A model generated the notes under the pieces. That model ran no database searches, was not told where the DNA came from, and saw only the letters and a list, made by a program, of their open reading frames with translations. Of a stretch of 64,000 bases of DNA, positions 9,301 to 18,888 are shown piece by piece. Every line of letters begins with the position of its first letter. Position 1 is the stretch's first letter. The stretch covers positions 62,810,324-62,874,323 of the forward strand of contig OY755242.1 of NCBI GenBank assembly GCA_963576725.1, in the 5' to 3' direction. Origin of the DNA: Azorinus chamasolen (taxonomy: Eukaryota > Mollusca > Bivalvia > Cardiida > Solecurtidae). Both the position numbers and the translations under genes were made by a program.

Positions 9301-12225
9301 TGAACTTTCAGCTACTGGTCTGGTGTTTGCACGCGACACGCCGTACCTTCTAAAGGAACATTTATGCCTGGTCATTTCACAATCAATTTCATGGACTTCT
9401 AAGTTAGAGCCCGGACAAGACCAGACGGACGCACGGCTCACGGACATTGTGGCGACTATGTTGAGCTCACCGTAAGTGGGCTCGACAATAAAATATGTTT
9501 TAATTAGAAACACGTACATGCTGCAATGGAAGTCCACCCTCCCGCCCCCCTGTTTATTAATATATTGTAATGTAAAAGCAGTTATGATTAGGTGGACAGT
9601 GTTATGGCTTACTGCACATCCGCGGTATGGTGTAAGGCACCGTGCAGTACTGTATGCGCTATGTAGAATTTCTTATTTCCGGTTCACAAGGAATAAATTA
9701 GGCTAAGACATATTGTAAACAGGTTTATATGACAAAAAAGTGTCAACTCAAAATCTAATCTCGGATTTACAAAGTTTGAATGCTAATTAGATGACCAGTT
9801 AAATGGCGCCTCATTTGGGTCCAACTCGTTTGCCAATTGTATCGTCCCTGATAATGCCATGGTAAACAAGAGTACCGCATACGGTACATAATACGCCCAT
9901 TGCAAACTTTCTCTGATTCAACATGCCTTATAAGTGTTGACATTTTCTAATCTGTGCTTCAGATCTTGATTTCCATATTAAAGTGATTTAAAAAAAATTG
10001 AAGTGAATATCTTATTATATAAAAAGTTAATCCTTATATTTGCAGATTTTTGTAAAGTGCAACTGCCATAACTCTGTAAAGACAAACTGAATGAACCTCA
10101 AAATAAACTCAGTTCAGACTTTGCTGCTTAAAACATTTGTGTTAAGTTTCATTTATATCATTTTAATAGTTTTCCCAGAAAACAACAGACAAACTAAAAG
10201 TTGACCGACAAACAAAGCAACGAACACACAAAGTTCAAGGACCATAACTTTAGAATAAAATGACATATCAAAAACCCCGCACTATATGTAAAAATTCATA
10301 TTAAGGTTTAACCATATAAAAAATTTGAAGTAAATATCATTTCAAATGAAAAAGTTATGGCCATCCTCATATTTGCATAGATTTGCATTATTTTTAAGTG
10401 CAAGGGCCATAACTCCGAAACGACAAATCAAATGAACCTCAGAATCAACTTAGCTCCAGGTCTTGATGCATTAAACATGTGTGTGAAGTTTTATTAATAA
10501 TTGTCAATCCGTTTTCCCAGAAAACAGGGGACAAACTATATGCATATATTTGCATTATTTTTTTAATAAAAGGGGCATAACTCCGAAACGACACATCAAA
10601 TGAACCCCAAAATCGACTCAACTTCAGACCTTGATGCATTAAACATTTGTGTGAAATTTCATTAATATCTCTCAAAATAGTTTTCCCAGAAAACAGCGGA
10701 CAAACTATTTGCATGTATTTGCATTATTTTTTAAGGACAAGGGCCATAACTCTGAAACGAAAAATCAAATTAACCTCAGAATCAAATCAGCTTCAGATCT
10801 TGATGCATTAAACAAATGTGTGAAGTTTCATTAATATCTGTCAAATAGTTTTCCGAGAAAACAGCGGACAAACAAAATGTTGACGGACGAACGAACGAAC
10901 GGACGGACGGACGGACAGGGGGGGGCACGCCAATATACGACCACCTTTATTAGGTGGGCGTATAAAAATTAGGGACTAGTTGAGTGATACCATATACATT
11001 GTATGTCAGTATTCCAAGAATGTAGTTTTAATACTTTCATTCAGAGATACATTTTATAGAACGTTTGCAAGCAATGTAGACAAAGATCTGATATCACCTG
11101 TACGAGCACTCTGATCAGGGTCTACTTATTTAGCTTATTGAATTATATAGATCTGATGTTATTGTTTCTGTATTGGCCAAAACGTCTTCATATGCATATG
11201 CAATACAACCTGTCTTAAGCAACCATAACATAGGTCTTATTACGGGTCTGTGAGGCAGATGGTAGATTTATGCAGGTCAAAAGTTATACCGAAAGCTTCT
11301 ATAGGAGCTGTCTGCATTGCCTTTGATCTGCATAAAGAAACCGCCTGCTTTTAAAGATTCATATGTTCAGCAAATATTGACCGCTTAGGACAGATTCTAC
11401 TTATAATATTGCCCAAAATTCAAAGTTGAGCAATTTTTTGTCGCAGCGGGGAAAAACGGTTAATTACGATAAGTCTTGAAAGATATATATGATTTGTCAC
11501 GAATTTTCTAATGAGATAAACATTTCTAAAACGAGTCAAAAATCAAATTAACTGAGTTTTACCATTTTCTTCATATAAATTCGTTTCACACATTGCAAAC
11601 AGAATAGAACCAGATCCTCCTACAGGAACCGTCTGATCAGTGTTTGCTCTGTTTGCTAATGGAGTTTGAAGGTTCTGCACAAACTGTCCAAAAGGCTGCA
11701 ATGTCCCACCATCCATATTGCATTATTATACTATTGTGTCCATGAATATTCAGTAGGTATTGAATTCTTAATAAGCGTAGAACAAGGAAAGGGTAAATGA
11801 CAACGAGTGTCAGATTGTTTTAATCACATAGCTATTTCGAAATTTAGATGAAGGGCCTTGGTCTTTGCGATGCCGGTTAGTTTTTATTATGTTCATGCGT
11901 AATGATTATCGAAAGTTCACTATTTTACACACAGGCGCAGGAAAAACGTTTGTGTACCAGTCTATATTTCATACATGTTAGGTATAAAAATCTCGATGTT
12001 ATATATATTAACCTGGGGACAAGGAAAGTTATGTGGTAAATTCATTATATTTTCAGCATATGTTCATGTAAATTTACATTCTAGGGGCGAATTAGGGTGA
12101 CAGGCACTTTTCCTACAACAGAGCCGCCTTTCATCATTCGTGGATTGTTCCAGGCTATGTTAGTGCTCAGAGAGAATGGAAAGGACATTGCATGTGTTAA
12201 TGTATGGTTTGCCCTAGATTTTTAG
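332..12225 (+). CDS. Gene A: GM2 ganglioside activator-like secreted lipid-binding protein (5' exon outside window)
   Basis: Spliced gene with exons 332-523, 6799-6927 and 12085-12225 (TAG stop). Together they give 153 residues with no signal peptide; by analogy with genes B and C that exon lies left of position 1. GM2A-family proteins are small secreted or lysosomal lipid-transfer proteins. The human one extracts GM2 ganglioside for hexosaminidase A. Visible signs are an N-terminal W-x-x-C-D strand, EPDP-like text, an ENVTVTF sequon placed like the human NVT site, GIC/FC/IC cysteines, TCPFKE (human has CPFKE) and VLRENGKDIAC at the C-terminal strand. All junctions are GT/AG and phase 0. Oddity: the exon between FC/IC and CPFKE is shorter than in gene B and lacks two cysteines that pair in human GM2A. 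Fold assignment is confident; ligand unknown. Confidence 0.85.
524..891. other. Start of gene A intron 2, no recognised content
   Basis: AT-rich intronic DNA after the GTATGG donor. I see no ORF, hairpin or known repeat here before the THAP-like remnant. Confidence 0.5.
892..1130 (+). pseudogene. Decayed THAP zinc-finger domain remnant
   Basis: One frame reads QCVVVGCVNSQKHTIGKSH, a C-x4-C start like THAP domains. After a frame change near 1040 another frame reads EKRRVWLKAWNRKYFNPSSR, close to the THAP segment in which a W and an NR-x-x-W/F-x-PS motif precede the C-x-x-H pair. A stop (TGA) and the frameshift break it, and the C-x-x-H end is not seen. THAP domains occur in P-element-like transposases and in host DNA-binding proteins; either source is possible. 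It is a fossil inside gene A intron 2. Confidence 0.5.
1340..2010. mobile_element. Decayed hairpin MITEs, family 2 remnants
   Basis: Two or three worn copies of the family with the text GCAAACAGAGCAGACCC, a TCTGATC arm and TGAATATT-rich flanks are visible. Cores lie near 1465-1535, 1545-1605 and 1672-1745. Palindromy is largely lost, so these are old. An open frame at 1760-2002 runs through this repeat and is not supported as a gene. Confidence 0.5.
2500..3175. repeat. Dispersed repeat R (copy 1)
   Basis: Shares ordered blocks with 22302-22859 and 26724-27325: AAAGTCAA-like starts with GCAAAGCCACACAC, then ACCGCCTTGGAACGGTCAG, GGGACTTAAACCTGGTTTA, AAAGTCACC-type text, and a terminal block with CTCAATGACT and GGAAGTCATT. 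Reverse partial copies are seen near 18700-18895 and 48541-48780. No coding capacity is visible. I cannot assign it to a class; CA-rich stretches inside two copies look like microsatellite expansion. Confidence 0.6.
3289..3325. repeat. (AT)n microsatellite
   Basis: A short A-tract followed by uninterrupted TA dinucleotides. It lies in gene A intron 2, just after repeat R. Confidence 0.9.
3760..6009. mobile_element. Tc1/mariner-like element with very long inverted arms
   Basis: The left arm (about 3760-4690) is repeated inverted as the right arm (about 5147-6009). Both ends carry TATACACTTAACGGAAC. The unpaired middle (4690-5147) reads, through stops, as Tc1 transposase text around the first catalytic aspartate: LFFFTDESRFNLE, then a stretch like RFGVMIWAG near 5010. 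The arms also encode the N-terminal helix-turn-helix part: NIHRGSVKRILNKFRQTGS at about 4577-4635 on +, with a mirrored copy near 5205-5260 on -. Stops and indels make it inactive. The arms contain protein-coding text, so the right arm looks like an inverted duplication of the 5' half, not an original terminal repeat. Confidence 0.75.
6240..6405. repeat. Dispersed repeat with CTCATGAACAGACTCAATAAAA motif
   Basis: ACTGCTCATTAACAGACTCA, AGTCTGCAATTTTCTCTTTT and GGATCACCTCCCTTCAGAA recur at 35735-35885, 38700-38850 and 58690-58870 in the same order. It is non-coding, and its class is unknown. Confidence 0.55.
6430..6680. mobile_element. Decayed hairpin MITE family 2 copy
   Basis: Contains TTTCACGCATTTGC, a GTCGTCTG arm, GGGTCTGCT, a block with GTTTCAGACTGAGCCAAA and ATTTATGATGTCATTAC, as in the intact copies near 62286. 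The left arm is gone. Confidence 0.5.
6799..6927 (+). CDS. Gene A exon 3 (cysteine-rich GM2A segment, short form)
   Basis: 43 codons, from a GTTTAG acceptor to GAG|gtacgt, phase 0. Starts LVADIKMKIDG, identical to the start of gene C exon 3, and contains GICYFIGNAFCYRQNICDDL and ends TCPFKE. The three cysteines before and one after a shortened loop match human GM2A, but the loop lacks the two cysteines that pair with each other there. The following intron starts with about 150 bp similar to gene C intron 3. Confidence 0.88.
7084..7309. mobile_element. Hairpin MITE family 6, near-complete
   Basis: Bounded by TTACCCAATTTGCTCCCAC and AGCTAATGGGTTAA. The central hairpin begins GCAAACAGTGTAGACTC, with arms meeting at GCTGCATAATGCGGC. 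A second full copy lies at 40646-40873 with a perfect stem. It is inserted about 157 bp downstream of gene A exon 3. Confidence 0.8.
7511..7739. mobile_element. Hairpin MITE family 1
   Basis: Full-length copy: TTAACCCATCACCTCATAGG at the left, then ACCGAAAAGGAGCATTAAC, the palindrome around GAGCATTTGCT, GTGACTTTTACAGAG, and a right end AGGGAATGAGTT with a worn TTAA. No coding capacity. Confidence 0.85.
7840..7960. other. Intron 3 segment shared by genes A and C
   Basis: ACATGCTGAGTCCAAATTTG and the following T-rich run resemble 50925-51000 in gene C intron 3 (ACATTCTGAGTTCAAATGTG...). This supports the idea that A and C arose by duplication of a block that included introns. Confidence 0.55.
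8230..9690. mobile_element. Unidentified non-autonomous DNA element with about 105-bp inverted termini
   Basis: 8230-8335 (CTTGTGAGGCGGAAATAA, then CACGGTGCCTTACAC, TTTAGCCATAACCC) is repeated inverted at 9590-9690 (GGGTTATGG-like text, GTGTAAGGCACCGTG, TTATTTCCGGTTCACAAG). The 1.2 kb interior has only short open frames on both strands, none of which I recognise. The target-site duplication is unclear. Lies in gene A intron 3. Confidence 0.65.
9736..9905. other. Intron 3 segment shared with gene C
   Basis: AACTCAAAATCTAATCTCGGA and ATTTGGGTCCAACTCGTTT reappear at 51165-51190 and 51472-51490 in gene C intron 3 in the same order, with extra DNA between them in C. This is retained paralogous intron sequence. 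Confidence 0.6.
10040..10972. repeat. Tandem array, about 170-bp unit, GGGCCATAACTCCG core
   Basis: Units start near 10057, 10250, 10398, 10567 and 10735. Each has CATAACTC(C/T)G, then AAATGAACCTCA, GATGCATTAAACA, GTGTGAAGTTTCATTAATA and TTTTCCCAGAAAACAG. It ends in an ACGA/ACGG tetranucleotide run (10885-10918), a G-run and AGGTGGGCGTATAAAAA. The layout (monomers, tetranucleotide tail, short terminal motif) matches 24200-25555. Confidence 0.8.
11180..11405. mobile_element. Hairpin element of the TA/CAGTAGAACCTGTC type, worn
   Basis: AACCTGTCTTAAGCAACCAT at the left, GCAGGTCAAAAGT, an apex region with CTTCTATAGGAGCTG, CCTTTGATCTGCAT and GGACAGATTCTAC at the right. Same plan as 63214-63375. 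Confidence 0.55.
11560..11790. mobile_element. Decayed hairpin MITE family 2 copy
   Basis: TTTCACACATTGCAAACAGA, CTACAGGAACCGTCTGATC and GTTTGCTCTGTTTGCTAATG, followed by TGAATATTCA. Stem partly lost. Confidence 0.5.
12085..12225 (+). CDS. Gene A exon 4 (C-terminal strands and stop)
   Basis: From a TTCTAG acceptor, phase 0, to TAG at 12223-12225: 46 codons. Contains GTFPTTEPPFIIRG, then VLRENGKDIACVNVWF. GxYxIxxVLxxxGKxLxC is the matching end of human GM2A, and the last cysteine would pair with the WTRC cysteine of exon 2. The 3' flank (GATTTTGCAAT..., then GA-rich) resembles that of gene C. Confidence 0.88.
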   Translation, partial: GRIRVTGTFPTTEPPFIIRGLFQAMLVLRENGKDIACVNVWFALDF

Positions 12226-12299
12226 CATCGCATCTACAATGTGTCTAAATATGTTTTGTAATTGAATATTGATTTTGCAATGCTACGTCATTTGGACAT

Positions 12300-12420
12300 A
12301 TTTAAACAAATCTCATGAACAGAGTTGGTGTTTAGGAAAAGAGAGAGGGGGTTGTTTGTTTAAAAAGAAGAGACAAGAGTTTTAAGAGGAGAAATAGTTT
12401 TTAAGAGGAGAGAGAGAACT
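12300..12420. repeat. GA-rich 3' flank of gene A
   Basis: Purine-rich AGAGAG/AAGAGGAG text after the stop codon. Gene C has a longer GA tract in the same position (55206-55320), so this probably predates the duplication. Confidence 0.55.
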
Positions 12421-12573
12421 TCGTGATTACCTTTATGACGATTTGCGCTTAAGGATTACCAGTTTTGGTGCAAGGAAATTGATGTCCCATTAGTAGGAGA
12501 CAAGATACAACACAATGGTACATTTGTAATCCTGCTATTACTGAACAGTGTCACGAGGAGTAAAGCCGTTCCT

Positions 12574-12801
12574 TTAGCCTTTCCCTCATATTGACGACTT
12601 TTGACGAGTCTGTAAAAGTCACTTTGTTAAACCATTTTGATAAATAGAGCATTTGTTCCTATAGGAGCAAATGCTCTATTTATCACAATGGTTTCAAACT
12701 AGAACATTCTAAACATTTCCTTTTCTCTAATTAATGCTCCTTTTCGGTAGATTAATTCTCAAAGGTTGTATCTAAAAATAGCTTATGAGGTAATGGGTTA
12801 A
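12574..12801. mobile_element. Hairpin MITE family 1
   Basis: Opposite orientation to 7511-7739: begins with TTCCCTCATATTGACGACTT, hairpin with GCATTTGTTCCTATAGGAGC, then GGTAGATTAATTC and TAATGGGTTAA. Lies in the 3' flank of gene A. Confidence 0.85.
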
Positions 12802-12812
12802 CAAAGTTAGTA

Positions 12813-13003
12813 CAGTAAAACCCCTATTAACCGGACGTTAAATTTAGTATAAATATCATCCATGAAAACAGATGGCAGTGTAATGCAGAGTGAAAATCAT
12901 GCAGAAAGATCCTCTAGGATTTTCACTTTGCATTAAACAGTCACAAGCCTAAAAGTATATAAGTTAATCTCTACTAGAATTCCGATTAATGTGTATTTTA
13001 CCA
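12813..13003. mobile_element. pogo-like TA MITE family 3 (worn)
   Basis: Left end TA|CAGTAAAACCCCTATTAACC, a worn hairpin with AAAGATCCTCTAGGATTTTC, and a degraded right end near TATTTTACCA. CAGT-A-AACCTC ends with TA duplications are typical of pogo/Tigger-type elements (established knowledge). Immediately abuts a family 1 MITE. Confidence 0.55.
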
Positions 13004-13413
13004 TATCTGGTCAATGTCTACACTATCTGACGATCTTAATCCTGTACAGGAAAGTGTCATCTTAGTTGATCTCTGCTGAATAGACCCTGGGTGTAGTTCA
13101 TAGCCTTATCTTTCATCGCGAGTTTGAATGTGATATATAATATTTTATAATTACCTTTTCATTTTGTCGCTTACATGATGGGAACGTGCCATTTAGCTTC
13201 CATTTAAACTTAATAACATTTCCCAAGGCGAGATTGATATCAGTTTGTACAAACTGACTACGAGCATCATATTCGTTTTATCACAAAGCTTATTTCGAAA
13301 AACAAATGTAGTTATGACAGGACCTACATCTGCATTTCGTGGTGCTTCTACATGACGCTACATCATTATATTAAACGTGCGCAATATAGAGAAATATGTG
13401 ATGGCTATATTAA
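13004..13413. other. Unassigned intergenic DNA
   Basis: No coding, hairpin or repeat signal that I can recognise. Confidence 0.4.
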
Positions 13414-13535
13414 TTAACCCTTCGCTTGCTGAATTTTAAAATACATTTCTCCTTCTTTGCCCATGCCCTGTTGTATAATTACATATATCTTCATCGCATT
13501 GGTGCATTGCCCTCTTCCAATCAGGCCAATCAACA
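13414..13535. mobile_element. Hairpin MITE family 5, left fragment
   Basis: TTAACCCTTCGCTTGCTGAA and TTAAAATACATTTCTCCTTC, then TGTATAATTACATATATCTTC match the left end of full copies such as 35077-35311. The hairpin is absent. Confidence 0.7.
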
Positions 13536-13586
13536 CGTTGTCATTAAATCAACACGTTGTCATTAAACAGCGGGGTCAAGGGCCCC

Positions 13587-13800
13587 GGACATTTTGTCCC
13601 TGACTCAATTTTGCCAGGGTGGACGTTTTGTCCCCCATGGTTTTGCAACGGTGGACATTTTGTCCCTCGTGCTTTTGCAAGGGTGGACACTTTGTCCCCC
13701 GTGTTTTTTCAAGGATGGATATTTTGTCCCTCATCAATTTTTACAAGGCGGACGTTTTGTCCATCACTTAATTGTGGACAAAATACCCTCCATAAATCTA
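13587..13800. repeat. 33-bp tandem repeat (GGACATTTTGTCCC)
   Basis: About six units of GTGGACATTTTGTCCC plus a variable TTTTGCAAGG half. The unit length is a multiple of three, which explains an open frame of 104 codons across it; I do not regard that as a gene. Confidence 0.85.
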
Positions 13801-14165
13801 GCTTAACCCCTTTACTCCACGGACAAAATGGCCCTCACTTAATTTTCCTAAGTGTTACATACAGCCCTTGAAATGACACAAGTTTTCAAACAGAGAAGAC
13901 CCAGATCAGACGGCTCATTTTTTCTAACATAAATACTCATGGAGTAAAGGGTTAAGCCATATTTATGGAGGGTATTTTTTACAAAATTTAGTGAGGGACA
14001 AACACGTTTTGCAAACAGAGAAGACCCAGATCAGACGGCTTATTATTTCTAACATAAATATAAAGGGTTAAGCCGTTTTATCAGGGTATACTGTGTTTGT
14101 AATGTCGTTAAAAGCTGATGTATGGAGTAAAGGGTTAAGAGAATATTTATACGTAAACATATATA

Positions 14166-15419
14166 CTGAACCAAAAAAGAAACCTGACGCTACATAACTT
14201 TAATTAACTTTTTAATTAAAACACTATATGCATTTATTTGGTTACCAGTGTATCGGGTTATCATCACACAACACGTGTGTACAATTTGTACTGTGTGTTA
14301 TCTTTTAAACTCCGTCAAAACCACATTATCTTGTTTCGCACGTGAACCTTGTGCAGCACGAATTCGGTCAGATAGCATGCCGACAAAAGTCTCACAAGTT
14401 AGCTAAGCTATACCGACATCACAAACACAACAAAAAACCAAGACCGAACTAATGCCTAGGAGAGAAATAGAGCAATTGGGATGCTGCAGGGTGGAGTATC
14501 TCCGATCAACGTTAGCCGGACATTAAATTGCAGTAGAAATACATTTTTTGAACTGGCAAGACGTTTCCGGCAGACTGGTACTGTGCATGATCGTCCCAGG
14601 TCAGGTAGACCAAGAGCAACTAGCCAACGAGATGAGCATGCTATTGTATTACGTCACTTACGTAACAGGTTTACACCCGCAACTCAGACAGCACGTCAAC
14701 TTAACGTCCACCCGCATTATGGGCGGGCGGAAGACAAGACTCGTTGTCATTCATGGAAACATGAATGCCCAACGGTGCATCAATGCAGTTTTAGTTCCGG
14801 AAGCCATTCCATTCCTTCAAAGACATGCTCCTGCTACACTGCAATAGGACAACGCCCGTCCACATGTAGCGAGGGCCACAAGGGTTCGGTTGGCCGCTGC
14901 TAACGTCAACGTTATGCAGTGGCTAGCCATGTCTCCCGACATGACTCCCATCGAACATGTATGGGATGAGTTAGGCAGACGTGTTCGCCGCAATTACAAC
15001 ATTAACAACATCGGACAATTGGCGAACGCCCTCACAGCAGAATGGAACAACATGCCTAATCATGTGATCCAGCGCTACGTCAACTCGATGAGGAGGCGTA
15101 TATTGGCACTCATGCGGGCTAGGGTGGTCACAATCGATATTAACGGCAATATGGAAACGACAATCTGCACAGAAACCTGACTTACGGGGCATCCAGTGAC
15201 CATGTTAAACACATACACATTTTGAAATTTTCGTTTTACACCCCTACCATAGAAACTGGCGTCTAAATCATACGTTACGTATGCAAGAAAGCTAAAAATT
15301 CACATACATGCTCAAAACGCACCCAATTTAAGTTTATTACTTCAAAATAAATAACACGCCCACCAATTTCCACGAAAATAGGCCAACTATGCCCAGTCGG
15401 GTTTCTTTTTTTGGCTCAG
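14166..15419 (+). mobile_element. Tc1-like DD34E transposon, internally deleted
   Basis: Termini CTGAACCAAAAAAGAAACC and the inverse of CTGAGCCAAAAAAAGAAAC are flanked by TA on both sides. The element is 1254 bp, with about 24-bp inverted repeats. It carries the transposase pseudogene annotated separately. Insertion lies between genes A and B. Confidence 0.88.
14463..15180 (+). pseudogene. Tc1-family transposase, frame-disrupted and missing the first catalytic region
   Basis: The N-terminus (14463-14705) encodes the paired-like helix-turn-helix: RTLNCSRNTFFELARRFRQT and a GRPRATSQRDE linker. The frame then changes near 14710 and resumes as GGRKTRLVVIHGNMNAQRCI to the end. Roughly 100 residues, including the first catalytic Asp, are missing, so this is a deletion and not a simple frameshift. 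A TAG interrupts LQ*DNARPH. The second Asp (DNARPH) and the Glu (TPIEHVWDELGRR) are present, 34 residues apart, the DD34E spacing of Tc1. Not functional; could be mobilised in trans because both ends survive. Confidence 0.88.
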
Positions 15420-15421
15420 TA

Positions 15422-15960
15422 TATATAGCATCTCTTCGCTTTTTAAACTGTTTGATTAACTAGGGTATCATACGTATTGCATACTCGTTTTACATTACAA
15501 CAACAAGGAGCGTACGGTGTTAAATCAGCACTTAACCAACTAGTTGCGTCATGTTTGGCAAAGTTTCATACATTCTGTAACCAGATGAAACAATGCCAGC
15601 TCGGTGTCTTAGCAGGTTCCAAACCATTTGCAACCCGATCAACAGTTGCTGAGAAAGTTACAAATTTCGGATTAAGCGTATTTATGAGACGGAAACATGT
15701 TGAAGCAGCTGTCACAGTGCCGCCGTTGGATAAGTTTCGCTGCATATTTTCCTTATTGCTTGTAACCCGAGTGGCCATAATGTGCATGCATTTACGCGTA
15801 TCTCATATAACAGACTTCGTAAAGGATGGCATTATGGTAAATATTAATGTCTGTATATTATCCTTGTATCATGAACTCCAGTGCCATGTGAATAGAAAGT
15901 AATATCCAATCATAGTGGACTGGAGACGACGACGATAACAAACGCAATTTAATACACCGG
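15422..15960. other. Unassigned DNA with a 141-codon open frame
   Basis: An ATG-to-stop frame at 15477-15902 on + has no family resemblance I know, no signal peptide, and an overlapping frame on the other strand. It directly follows the Tc1 element. Probably non-coding or a remnant of an unidentified repeat. Confidence 0.3.
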
Positions 15961-16330
15961 TGCACCTGTTCTCTTTGTAGAACGCAAACATTTATTCAAA
16001 TTATTCAGTTACTGAAGGCGAAAGATGGATGTTAAAAACCATATACCAACATTTTCATCATGGCTTTAAAGCTTGGTTTTTTGCTACGTGAGCTTTAATG
16101 CATATTATAGGGTAATGTAATACGAAGCATGCAGACCACAGTTTGTCTCTTGTTCCACTTTAGCTAGTGATCTACACTGTTTTCAAAACATAAGCACTTA
16201 ACTCTTTCAGTCCCGCATTCTGACTGTTCGTCCAAATCAGATGTTTGACACTGGTATAAACCACTGACATCCATGGGTTCAACGTCCTGTCTTGACCCTG
16301 ATCAAATCATTCAACCAGGGGCCCTCAGAT

Positions 16331-16535
16331 CTTGGTCAATACTGTTTACACGTGTCCAAGCTATAGGATCATATCTTGATCATAACTGTTTGCATATGTA
16401 CAAGCTATAGGATCAGATCTTGGTCAATACTGTTTGCATATGTCTCAGCTATGGCATCACATCTTAGTCTATACTGTTTGCATATGTCTCAGTTATGGCA
16501 TCATATTTTAGTCAATACTGTTTGCATGTTTTGCT
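16331..16535. repeat. 44-bp tandem repeat, about 4.5 units
   Basis: Unit: ATCTTGGTCAATACTGTTTGC followed by ATATGTCTCAGCTATGG and CATC. It seems derived from the GTTTGC-ATC stem words of the hairpin elements. Confidence 0.8.
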
Positions 16536-17917
16536 TTACATGTATTTACAATTTCTAATTATAGAAGTGTAACAGGTTTCGGTTTGGTATAGAACACTGC
16601 TAGCTTACAAAGTACAAATTTGGTCTGACAGCACGTCGGAACTAAATTTATCATCAATATACATTTGTATCATTTCATTCACTTTAATACTAAAAAACAA
16701 ACAAATTGTCCGCAAACTCCTTGGAATGAAATATCCATATTGAATTCTTCTATAAAAATCAATGCAAAAAGCAAGACCATGACGATGGTGATATTTTGCC
16801 GGAACCAAATTTGCCTACTAGGAAGTAGACACCGACTTTGTCAAACAACATCTAATTGGCGTTTGATGAATACACGTTGAATGCAAAGTCTTTATTCAAT
16901 AAACAACAAAGAATACCACGGTGTGCTGTAAAGTTTGTGTTCATTTAACAAAGGGAAGAAACCCGAGGTCACGATAGTTCTAACGAACATTTTGACAATG
17001 TCTCTTCAATGATTGTTGATGGGTGGGGTAATACTTCGAACTTGTCTATGCAGCGTCTTAAGTCTCATCCGGTTAACCGGTTAACCGCTCGGTTACTGCT
17101 TGCGATTAACCGGTTACGATTTCTGTAACCTGTAACATCACTAATTTTTATATAACCAAAACTCGCGCATGATACCCTTTTTACCATCACCATTCAAAAG
17201 CCATCGAGATCATGTGTAAACCATTCCAGAATACTGCATAATTAAATGAAAGATTTCACAGTTAAATCTATCTTTTGTATGAAATTGCCTCCCATGATAT
17301 GGGAGTTAAATTTTGAATATTATTCTGTACCTTGATTTCTGATCGGACCCATGTGTCCTTGTTAACCCTTGACATGCTCTGAATATGGGCATCTGCTACA
17401 ACCGCTGTCTGTCACAAATTATCAGATAAAACGTTTGAGATTGTAAAAGCAGTTAGCTCTTTAGTTATTATAAGCGAAACGATGATAAAACAGTACTTAG
17501 TTATAGCCTACTTTCAGTTAAAATGACCACTCAGTCGACTGTATATTTACTCCCCTGGTCATTGAGCCATTCGCCTGCAGTATTGAGCACTGCTAACATA
17601 TGGCGCGATCACGCAGCCGCAGTACCGGCTAGTGACCCCAACAGACCCATTTTAACCCCTTGGTGGAGAGGAGGCAACCTCGTGTGGATGGGAGATAGTG
17701 AAAAGCGTCTCTGAACTTTCTATCCAAATTGATTGACACTATAATTTTGTTTTTAAAACGAGATTTATGACAAATTCAACTTAAAATCAGATGCCTACAA
17801 CAATGTAAGCAGACGAAATTTACTCGATGGCGAAAGGGTTGAAGTCACATACCGTCTCATCAGGATCTAAAATGTATACAAAAAGACACACTCGCGCTTA
17901 GGAATTATCCCCTATCC

Positions 17918-18127
17918 TTAACTATTTACACGCTAGGGGCCGAATGTGACCTATTCAACAGTTTGGATCCAGATGAGACGCCGCATAATGCGGCGTCTCA
18001 TCTGGATCCAAACTGTTTGTCGCCTTGACCATAGTTTTGCAAAGAAATGAGAGAAAGTTTATCTTAAAAAGTTGAAGCAGACGACAATTGCTGCAGACGA
18101 AAAATTACGTAGCGTGCAAAGAGTTAA
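17918..18127. mobile_element. Hairpin MITE, GGATCC-stem family 4 variant
   Basis: Ends TTAACTATTTACACGCTA and TAGCGTGCAAAGAGTTAA. The hairpin starts AACAGTTTGGATCCAG and meets at GCCGCATAATGCGGC with an essentially perfect stem of about 31 bp (17961-18021). Ends differ from the other family 4 copies, although the stem is the same. Confidence 0.85.
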
Positions 18128-18264
18128 GATACTTCCTAAATTCAAGTCACGCATGTGACAGTGACAAACTTTTGGCATAATCATATAACGGAAGTGAATA
18201 AAACCCTACGCTCAACTCTTCAACTCTTTAACCGCCAAATAGAGGTAAGTAAATAAAAACGTAA

Positions 18265-18690
18265 TGAAATATAACACAAATTGGACTTGACCAGACGTTT
18301 GCGAAACCCAAACCTTTCTTCTGGATAACATATTCGTATGTAATAGGAATGTTATATATCGTCACGGTCAAGGTTTTTGGTATTCCTATGGATACGAATT
18401 GAGCACCACTGGTCGTAGATTTGTTGTTTTATATTGCTGTGAGAGAGAGTTCATGTTAAGTTGTAACCTGCAATCCAAAGCAAATATTGCAAAAGCCTTA
18501 AACGACACTTCTCGGTATTTGGATGATATTTAACATAGATAACATTTCCATTTCTTTGATGTTATATTTCCTACCATATACCAAAATGAACTCAAATTGA
18601 ATAAAGCTAACGCTTCCGACACTTATACAACTTTTATTGATCTATACCTTAGAATTGACAAATTTAGGGTTGGGATGGAATAAGTGTGAG
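18265..18690 (+). pseudogene. Penelope-like element RT fragment 1
   Basis: Broken frames read GIPMDTN, APLVVDLLFY, NDTSRYLDDI and ASDTYTTFIDLYL. These match the order in a Penelope-like reverse transcriptase (GIPMGTNCAPLVADL, then RYLDD with the two catalytic aspartates). Family placement is from memory, so treat Penelope as likely rather than certain. It has in-frame stops. Confidence 0.6.
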
Positions 18691-18699
18691 ATTGGGCGC

Positions 18700-18888
18700 C
18701 CCTAAACCGGTAACAATTGTCACTGACCGTTCCAAGGCGACACTTCCCACTATTGTTTGTGTTTTATATATGTGCGTACCTTTGTGTCTTTAGATATGCA
18801 TGTTCATTTGCTGTTCTTTGTTCGTGGTGCTGTTCGAACAACTGTGTTTTTTGTATGCTGTGTTTCCTGCATGGCTCATACATGCACT
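18700..18888 (-). repeat. Dispersed repeat R (partial, inverted)
   Basis: Reverse complement contains AACGGTCAGTGACAATTG and a GGTTTAGGGGCGCCC block, comparable to the middle of 2500-3175. Joined to the PLE fragment on its left. Confidence 0.5.

Noticed and set aside
13557..13871. 104-codon proline/phenylalanine-rich frame
   Set aside because: Direct product of the 33-bp tandem repeat.
15477..15902. 141-codon open frame after the Tc1 element
   Set aside because: No recognisable domain; overlapping frame on the other strand; kept only as unassigned DNA.
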